Shown in pieces: positions 16,290 through 20,594 of a stretch of DNA of 20,594 nucleotides (its first letter is position 1; each line of letters starts with the position of its first letter). The DNA is from Anaerolineales bacterium. Lineage in GTDB: Bacteria > Chloroflexota > Anaerolineae > Anaerolineales > Anaerolineaceae. Location of the stretch: assembly GCA_020060485.1 (NCBI GenBank), contig JAGVAB010000033.1, positions 1 to 20,594 of the forward strand, read 5' to 3'. Under the pieces are notes generated by a model that saw nothing but the letters and a program-made list of their open reading frames with translations, searched no databases and was not told where the DNA came from. The translations under genes were made by a program, and so were the position numbers.

Positions 16290-16868
16290 ATGGAATCAGA
16301 GATCATCAAGGCGACGATCGAGTGCATTGAAAAATATGGCATTCAGGGGGCAACCAACCGGCGGATCGCCGAGGTGGCAGGGGTGAATAGTGCGGCGATC
16401 AATTATTATTTTCGACACAAGAAGATATTGATCGATGTTTGCATGAACATCACGTTGAAAAATGCGTTTGATTTCAAGAATTTTGAGGAGATGCCAGACG
16501 CGTCTCCAGCGGAACGGTGCGCAGCGATCTTTACGGATTTGATCGTGGGCGGGTTGAATTATCCCAATATTACCCGCGCACACTTCTACCCTTTGCTGGT
16601 GGAAGGCAAATACAATACGGAGGTGGTGAAGCACGTGAACCGGTTCGTGAGTGAGCTGACGGATGACCTGACGCAACACGGCAGCGGGCTGGCAAGAGAT
16701 GAACTGTATCTGGCCTGTGTGCAGGGTGTGATGACGGTACTGATGGCAGTGCTGGCTCCCGATCTGTTTGCCGGAGAAGGGGGGATTGACTTGCGCGAGG
16801 AAGATGAGCGGCAGAGATTTGTGGCCCGGCTGGTTGAGCGGCTTTTCAGTGGAGGACATGATGATTAG
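16290..16868 (+). CDS. TetR family transcriptional regulator
   Basis: The protein has 192 residues. The N-terminal TetR helix-turn-helix spans about 5-50, with the typical sequence GATNRRIAEVAGVNSAAINYYF, and HKKILIDVC begins the next helix. The C-terminal ligand-binding half is helical and has no recognisable ligand signature. TetR proteins usually repress their own operon until a small molecule binds. Here the gene is first in a cluster with a membrane LuxR-type regulator and two short-chain dehydrogenases, so the ligand may be a hydrophobic metabolite handled by those enzymes. An AAGGA ribosome binding site precedes the start. The gene overlaps the next by eight bases. Confidence 0.9.
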   Translation: MESEIIKATIECIEKYGIQGATNRRIAEVAGVNSAAINYYFRHKKILIDVCMNITLKNAFDFKNFEEMPDASPAERCAAIFTDLIVGGLNYPNITRAHFYPLLVEGKYNTEVVKHVNRFVSELTDDLTQHGSGLARDELYLACVQGVMTVLMAVLAPDLFAGEGGIDLREEDERQRFVARLVERLFSGGHDD

Positions 16869-17661
16869 GATCAAGAGGCTGGTGTGGGCGGCCAGCATTG
16901 TTCTGGTCGGCCTGGGCGTTGTTTCGCTGGTGTTGAATGTGGGGCTGGGGCTGGAGATGGATTTCAGCTGGCCGCTGGTGGTGATCCTGCTGAGCGGTAC
17001 ATTCTTCATTTTGGCGGAAGCCTTGCGCGAGAAATGGCGATGGGCTGACTGGTTCATCATACCAGCCTGTTTGCTGCTGGCATTGGGGTTGATCTTCCTG
17101 TTGAATGTGATCACGAACGACTGGGGAGCATGGGCGTATGCCTGGCTGCTGCTGGTCAGCGCCCTGGGCGCAGGGGCGATGTTGGTCAACCGGAACGGAC
17201 GCTGGCCGCAACAAGTGAATGTGGCCGGGCTTGGGACATTGATCGGCGGGACAACGTTGTGTGTGTTATTTGGTGCGCTGGTTGGCGGCCTTTTCATCAA
17301 GATCATGGCGCCCTTGCTGCTGGTTGCTTTCGGCATCTCGCTGCGCTGGCTGCCGCTGGAAAAGATTTTGCCGGCGCGATTGGGGCAGCTTGTGCAAAAA
17401 AGTGCGCGGGCGGATAAAGAGCAGAAAGCCGGTGTTGCCGGTCAGCAGGCTGGAATGATCGAGCCGCTCAGCGCGCGCGAGATGGAAGTGTTGGGTTTGA
17501 TCGATGAAGGTCTTTCGAATGCAGAGATCGCAGAAAGGCTCAGTGTGGCAAACAGCACGGTCAAAACTCACATCAATAACATTTATAACAAAATGGCGGT
17601 TGAGACGCGCATTCAGGCAATCCGTCAGGCCAGAGAACTGGGTCTGCTGAAAAAGGTGTGA
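16861..17661 (+). CDS. Membrane-anchored LuxR-type (GerE HTH) regulator
   Basis: The protein has 266 residues. About six hydrophobic segments fill residues 7-165 (first segment WAASIVLVGLGVVSLVLNV). A charged linker follows, then a complete LuxR/GerE helix-turn-helix at about 202-264 (LSAREMEVLGLIDEGLSNAE, AERLSVANSTVKTHINNIY). No kinase or receiver domain is present, so it looks like a one-component regulator that senses something at or in the membrane and binds DNA directly. The start is ambiguous between ATG 16858 and 16861. GGAGG (16851-16855) is five bases from 16861 and only two from 16858, so I prefer 16861. Overlap with the tetR stop implies translational coupling. Confidence 0.85.
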   Translation: MIRIKRLVWAASIVLVGLGVVSLVLNVGLGLEMDFSWPLVVILLSGTFFILAEALREKWRWADWFIIPACLLLALGLIFLLNVITNDWGAWAYAWLLLVSALGAGAMLVNRNGRWPQQVNVAGLGTLIGGTTLCVLFGALVGGLFIKIMAPLLLVAFGISLRWLPLEKILPARLGQLVQKSARADKEQKAGVAGQQAGMIEPLSAREMEVLGLIDEGLSNAEIAERLSVANSTVKTHINNIYNKMAVETRIQAIRQARELGLLKKV

Positions 17662-17676
17662 TCATCGGGGCCGGCG

Positions 17677-17706
17677 GGGGGTGGAGAGAAAGAATCCACC
17701 CCCTTT
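17677..17706 (+). terminator. Probable terminator after the LuxR-type regulator gene
   Basis: GGGGGTGGA (17677-17685) and TCCACCCCC (17695-17703) form a perfect 9-bp stem with a nine-base purine loop, followed by TTT and, a little later, TTTTT. The U-tract is interrupted, so it may be an attenuator rather than a full stop before the dehydrogenase genes. Confidence 0.55.
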
Positions 17707-17773
17707 ACCCACCTTTTTACCGATGCGTTTCCACCTGTCAGGGTGATATCAATAGAGCAGAAATACGGCCAGC

Positions 17774-17902
17774 ATGGCTGGCGAGATCTTTACAAAACCG
17801 TATGATGGTGATGCCAGGTTTGTCTTCACCCAGCTTTCTGAAAAATATGCGAGAAAGATTTGGAACGACGGTTTGGCGGCCAGAGAAACGGTTGGAATAT
17901 GA
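17774..17902 (+). CDS. Possible small ORF (42 residues) or gene remnant ahead of the first dehydrogenase
   Basis: An ATG at 17774 opens a 42-residue frame, beginning MAGEIFTKPYDGDARFVF and ending ARETVGI. Its composition looks more protein-like than that of the dehydrogenase frame running through the same DNA. It ends two bases before the AAGGA that serves the dehydrogenase start at 17919. There is no good ribosome binding site and no recognised family. It could be a leader peptide gene or the tail of a lost gene. Confidence 0.25.
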   Translation: MAGEIFTKPYDGDARFVFTQLSEKYARKIWNDGLAARETVGI

Positions 17903-17918
17903 AAGGAATGACATTGAT

Positions 17919-18791
17919 ATGGTTACAGAATTGACAGGAAAGACTTATGTGATCACGGGGGCGACTTCGGGGATCGGGCTGGCAACAGCTGAATTGCTGG
18001 CACATCAGGGGGCGGCAGTGATTGGCGTTGGCCGCTCGGCTGAACGGTGTGAAGCGGCCCAGGCAAAGCTGCTGGCGGTCAACCCGCAAGCGCAGGCAGC
18101 GTATTGTGTGGCTGATCTGGCCTTGCAGAGCGAGATCCGTGGGCTGCGCGGCAAGATCGAGAAGGCGCTTGCTGAAATGGGAAGAAATTGTGTGGATGGT
18201 CTGGTCAACAATGCCGGCACTTTCACCTATTGGCTGACGCTGACGTCTGAGGGTTTTGAGAAACAATGGGCGGTTAATCATCTGGCACCCTTTTTGCTGA
18301 CGCATGAACTGCTGCCGCTGCTGCTGGCTGCGCCAGCAGCACGGGTGGTGACGGTCAGCTCGGGGTCGCATTATTATGGGCGGCTGAATTGGGATGATCT
18401 GCAACTGCGGCGGCGTTACAATGGCTTGCGAGCATACGAAAATACCAAGCTGGCAAACGTACTGTTCACGCTGGAGTTCAACCGGTTGTTGGGGGCGGGG
18501 GCTATGGCGCGGGCGTTTGCCGCTGACCCTGGGTTGGTGAAAACCGATATTGGTCTGAAAGATACGCCGGCAATTGTGCGCTGGTTGTGGAAGCGGCGCC
18601 GCGCGGGTGGAACTTCCCCTTTCATACCGGCAGAGGGAATCGTCTTTCTTCTTTCTGATGCGTCGCTCCAGGATGCAAAGGATATTTACTGGAAGGCAGG
18701 CAAACCGAAGCGCGCCAGTAAACGGGCGCTGAATGAGGATGATGCCTTTCGGTTGTGGACACAATCAGAGTTGATGTGCGGGATCGCCTGA
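17919..18791 (+). CDS. Short-chain dehydrogenase/reductase (retinol-dehydrogenase-like SDR)
   Basis: The protein has 290 residues and is a classical SDR NAD(P)H-dependent oxidoreductase. TGATSGIG (13-20) is the cofactor glycine motif and VGRS (37-40) suggests NADP preference. NNAG is at 97-100. The catalytic Ser lies in VSSGSHYYG (146-154) and the Y173-x3-K177 pair in AYENTK. The overall pattern (SSGSHYYG, YENTKLANVLFT, ADPGLVKTDI) is closest to the retinol dehydrogenase/WWOX-like branch, which acts on hydrophobic alcohols or ketones; the substrate is not known. ATG 17919 is chosen because the glycine motif should begin near residue 10 and AAAGGA precedes it. The frame is open to 17658, but that extension does not look conserved. 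Confidence 0.88.
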   Translation: MVTELTGKTYVITGATSGIGLATAELLAHQGAAVIGVGRSAERCEAAQAKLLAVNPQAQAAYCVADLALQSEIRGLRGKIEKALAEMGRNCVDGLVNNAGTFTYWLTLTSEGFEKQWAVNHLAPFLLTHELLPLLLAAPAARVVTVSSGSHYYGRLNWDDLQLRRRYNGLRAYENTKLANVLFTLEFNRLLGAGAMARAFAADPGLVKTDIGLKDTPAIVRWLWKRRRAGGTSPFIPAEGIVFLLSDASLQDAKDIYWKAGKPKRASKRALNEDDAFRLWTQSELMCGIA

Positions 18792-18891
18792 GAACATGTC
18801 AGCCATCCCTTTCAAGGTGTGGAGCAGATGGCTTTTGACAGAGCGTGAGCAATTTTTTGGATATGATTTGGCTGGATCAATGGAGAACGAG

Positions 18892-19725
18892 ATGATGCAG
18901 GTTTATGAAAGAAACGAATCGGCAGGCGAGAGGAGCCTGGTGATGGTGACAGGAGCGACTGGCGGCCTGGGCAAGGCGTTCGCGGTGGAATGCGCCAGCC
19001 GCGGGTGGGATGTGTTTCTGACGGATATGAAACCGGAACCTTTGGCGGTTCTGGCGGGCAGTTTGCAGCACACATACGGGGTGCGGGTCTTTACCCAAAC
19101 CTGTGATATGACGGACGCGGCGGCACGGTCGGCGCTCTTTGACGAATTGAAGAATGCCGGTTTGAAATTCTGGGGATTGGTCAATGTGGCAGGATTGGAC
19201 TATGAAGGGCCGTTTTTTGAGCAGTCTGCGGAGCAAATTCGCACGATCGTGCGGCTGAACATTGAAGGCACACTGGAAATGACGCATGGTATCATGGCTT
19301 TTCGGGACCCATTCAAGACCTTCCGGATCATCAATGTTGCCAGTCTGGCGGGGTTCTTTCCAATGCCGGTGAAAGCGACATATGCGGCTTCAAAGCGGTT
19401 CCTGGTGGATTTCTCGCTGGCGTTGGGCGATGAACTGCGAGGATTAGGCGCGACAGTAACCGTGCTGTGCCCGGCGGGGATGCCAACGACGATGAAGTGC
19501 ATCGAGTCCATCGATTCGCAGGGGATCATGGGGCAATTGACAACGCAAAATACGGGATCGGTGGCGAACCAGACGCTGAATGCGGCATTGAAGGGGAAAG
19601 CGATGTGCATACCGGGCAGGTTGAACCATATATTGCGTATAGCCGGTTCACTGGTGCCAAGCAGGTTATTGGCAAAAATGATCGGCAGCCGCTGGCGGAT
19701 GACGCGGCAACGGATTGGGGCTTGA
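18892..19725 (+). CDS. Short-chain dehydrogenase/reductase, second of a tandem pair
   Basis: The protein has about 277 residues from this start. TGATGGLG (20-27), CDMTD (71-75), S151 in INVASLAGF and Y164-x3-K168 in YAASKR mark a complete classical SDR. The usual NNAG is changed to NVAG (98-101). The active-site Asn equivalent may be N123 (RLNIEG). TDMKPE after the second strand, with an acidic residue, hints at NAD rather than NADP. It is quite different from the preceding SDR, so this is not a recent duplication. The start is uncertain: ATG 18892 has GGAG six bases upstream and puts the glycine motif where expected, while ATG 18796, four bases after the previous stop, would add 32 residues without a clear ribosome binding site. 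Confidence 0.85.
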   Translation: MMQVYERNESAGERSLVMVTGATGGLGKAFAVECASRGWDVFLTDMKPEPLAVLAGSLQHTYGVRVFTQTCDMTDAAARSALFDELKNAGLKFWGLVNVAGLDYEGPFFEQSAEQIRTIVRLNIEGTLEMTHGIMAFRDPFKTFRIINVASLAGFFPMPVKATYAASKRFLVDFSLALGDELRGLGATVTVLCPAGMPTTMKCIESIDSQGIMGQLTTQNTGSVANQTLNAALKGKAMCIPGRLNHILRIAGSLVPSRLLAKMIGSRWRMTRQRIGA

Positions 19726-19743
19726 AGGCTGCGTTGAAAGCCG

Positions 19744-19896
19744 TCACCCGGACATGGGAGAGAGCCGGGTGATGGCTGGTGTCACCGTCGGGGTCAAATT
19801 GGGCGTGGGGGTAGCCGTGCTGTCCGTGATGATGACCGCGTCCAGGTCATTGATCAATCCGCCGGCGTGCACCAGACGCACCTTGTGCTGCCCGGG
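19744..19896 (-). pseudogene. C-terminal remnant of an exported sugar-binding-like protein
   Basis: On the minus strand, one frame reads PGQHKVRLVHAGG, then DLDAVIITDSTATPTP, and ends at a TGA at 19746-19744. A strand ending in LDAVxIxD followed by a Thr/Pro-rich linker is typical of carbohydrate-binding or jelly-roll repeats in large secreted Chloroflexota proteins. Upstream of the PGQH segment the sequence changes abruptly to AT-rich DNA with no matching N-terminal part, so only a short GC-rich tail remains. I judge it a truncated gene; the exact fold is an inference from sequence pattern. Confidence 0.5.
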
Positions 19897-19979
19897 TGAT
19901 AAAGCAGGACAACTGAGAAAGCAATTACTCTTTAGGATAACCCATTTACACAATTATTCTGACACCCTCAACAGCCATG

Positions 19980-20063
19980 TGTTAGATAACCGTCAGGATT
20001 TCGAATTCACTGAATTCGAAATCCTGACAAAATCTTCTGACTTTAAAGATGAAATATCTAACA
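19980..20063. repeat. 37-bp perfect palindrome nested in an outer inverted repeat
   Basis: Bases 19992-20009 and 20011-20028 are exact reverse complements (18 bp each, one base between), with two EcoRI-type GAATTC sites flanking the centre. Outside them TGTTAGATA (19980-19988) pairs with TATCTAACA (20055-20063). Between the inner palindrome and the right outer arm, ATCTT and AAGAT (20032-20050) can form a small third stem, so the whole could fold as a branched structure. There is no U-run on either strand, so it is not a standard terminator. It may be a miniature mobile element or a protein or replication target. Confidence 0.75.
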
Positions 20064-20091
20064 ATGTATCCCAACTAACCAGAAATTTTCC

Positions 20092-20514
20092 CTATTCCGG
20101 CATGGGAACATTTTCAGTGGGGAGGCGCGCATCAAGTTTTTGCAAAACCATATCGAATTCTTCCATACTCATACTTCTTTCATCGTTTATCTCAACATAA
20201 ATTAAAATCACTAAATTATTGTGAAATTGAAGAAAACTACAAGACTGGCCTTCCACGCCATTGATTGTTGTAGGCATACATTTCAAATAATAGTTATCTT
20301 CTGAATCAGTGGGTCTAAAGGTACTTTCCATGTTTGGCACATAAGCATTTGTGAATGCTTCCTCTTGCCAAAAAGAATTACTCTTCAGCGCTATTTCCAT
20401 ATCTGGATAAATTGCAACTTGGTGAAGAATACCTGTGCCCAACTCTTCTGATGTTCTACCATAAATAATTGAAAATGATTTGGCACCTTCTACTGTGGGT
20501 GTACTAAAAAGTTG
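20092..20514 (-). pseudogene. 5'-truncated gene of unknown function, cut by the right-hand element
   Basis: A minus-strand frame is open from a stop at 20517-20515 down to a TAA ending at 20092, about 140 residues. The reading is protein-like throughout (EGAKSFSIIYGRTSEELGTG, then YLKCMPTTINGVEGQ, then FHNNLVILIYVEIND). There is no ATG until 20400 (PDMEIAL) and no ribosome binding site for that or for the TTG at 20442, so the natural start seems lost. Probable coding sequence runs right up to about 20503, where the presumed insertion-sequence end begins. I do not recognise the family. The final acidic, amphipathic stretch (MEEFDMVLQKLDARLP) looks like the C-terminus of a globular domain. Confidence 0.5.
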
Positions 20515-20594
20515 TTAGAGGGATAGCAAAAAGAGAGCCAACCTGTTAAGATAGCGGTTCCAACACCAAAATCAAACAGGAGGCTCACAATGGA
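20504..20594 (+). mobile_element. Probable left end of an insertion sequence with the start of its transposase gene
   Basis: The last ~90 bases interrupt the minus-strand gene at 20092-20514. They end in AGGAGG (20578-20583) six bases before an ATG at 20590, which opens a plus-strand gene running out of the window. A short non-coding end followed by a strong ribosome binding site and a gene within about 80 bp of the boundary is normal insertion-sequence geometry. Neither the terminal repeat nor the family can be determined because the other end is not in the window. Confidence 0.4.

Noticed and set aside
16296..18764. Long minus-strand frames (16296-17336 and 17826-18764) opposite tetR/luxR and the first SDR
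   Set aside because: Both are shadows of genes with complete, well-known motifs on the plus strand.
19980..20063. Integron attC site, because GTTAGAT and ATCTAAC fit the core-site consensus
   Set aside because: The two cores face the wrong way (GTTRRRY first, RYYYAAC second), and I found no matching partner core at attC distance on either side.

Overview
The window most likely comes from a Chloroflexota genome, probably Anaerolineae. This is inferred from gene content and style, since there is no rRNA or other phylogenetic marker. The clues are an NrdR plus B12-dependent (class II) ribonucleotide reductase pair, Thr/Pro-rich linkers in exported proteins, two DUF3267-type membrane proteins, a YibE/F protein and GC-rich coding sequence. 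Two stretches are clearly AT-rich and look foreign: 4025-8340 and about 19897-20594.

Layout. (1) 1-396, minus: the start of a lipoprotein with a SurA-like domain, apparently read from a leaderless promoter. (2) 674-4024, plus: promoter, two operator-like palindromes, nrdR and nrdJ, a deoxynucleotide-supply operon. (3) 4054-8331, plus: one very large AT-rich gene, placed 29 bp behind nrdJ, encoding a NACHT/STAND-like NTPase, a long helical middle and a C-terminal PD-(D/E)xK-like nuclease. It is the best candidate for an undescribed system, probably anti-phage defence. (4) 8456-9049, plus: a DUF3267-like HExxH membrane protein. (5) 9414-11840, minus: an MBOAT O-acyltransferase and an SGNH/AlgX-like partner, a cell-surface polysaccharide acylation pair. 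(6) 12120-13809, plus: a two-gene unit of a Rossmann-like protein of unknown function and a MobA-like nucleotidyltransferase. (7) 13842-15059, minus: a YibE/F membrane protein. (8) 15406-16008, plus: a second DUF3267 protein followed by a strong terminator. (9) 16161-19725, plus: a consensus promoter overlapped by an inverted repeat, then tetR, an overlapping membrane-anchored LuxR-type regulator, and two consecutive but distinct short-chain dehydrogenases. (10) 19726-20594: a degraded zone with the tail of an exported sugar-binding-like protein, a 37-bp perfect palindrome nested in an outer inverted repeat, a 5'-truncated gene, and what looks like the left end of an insertion sequence whose transposase begins at the last five bases.

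The nrdR-nrdJ unit, the MBOAT/SGNH pair and the regulator/SDR cluster are coherent functional groups. The NTPase-nuclease gene and the right-hand zone are the accessory part of the window.
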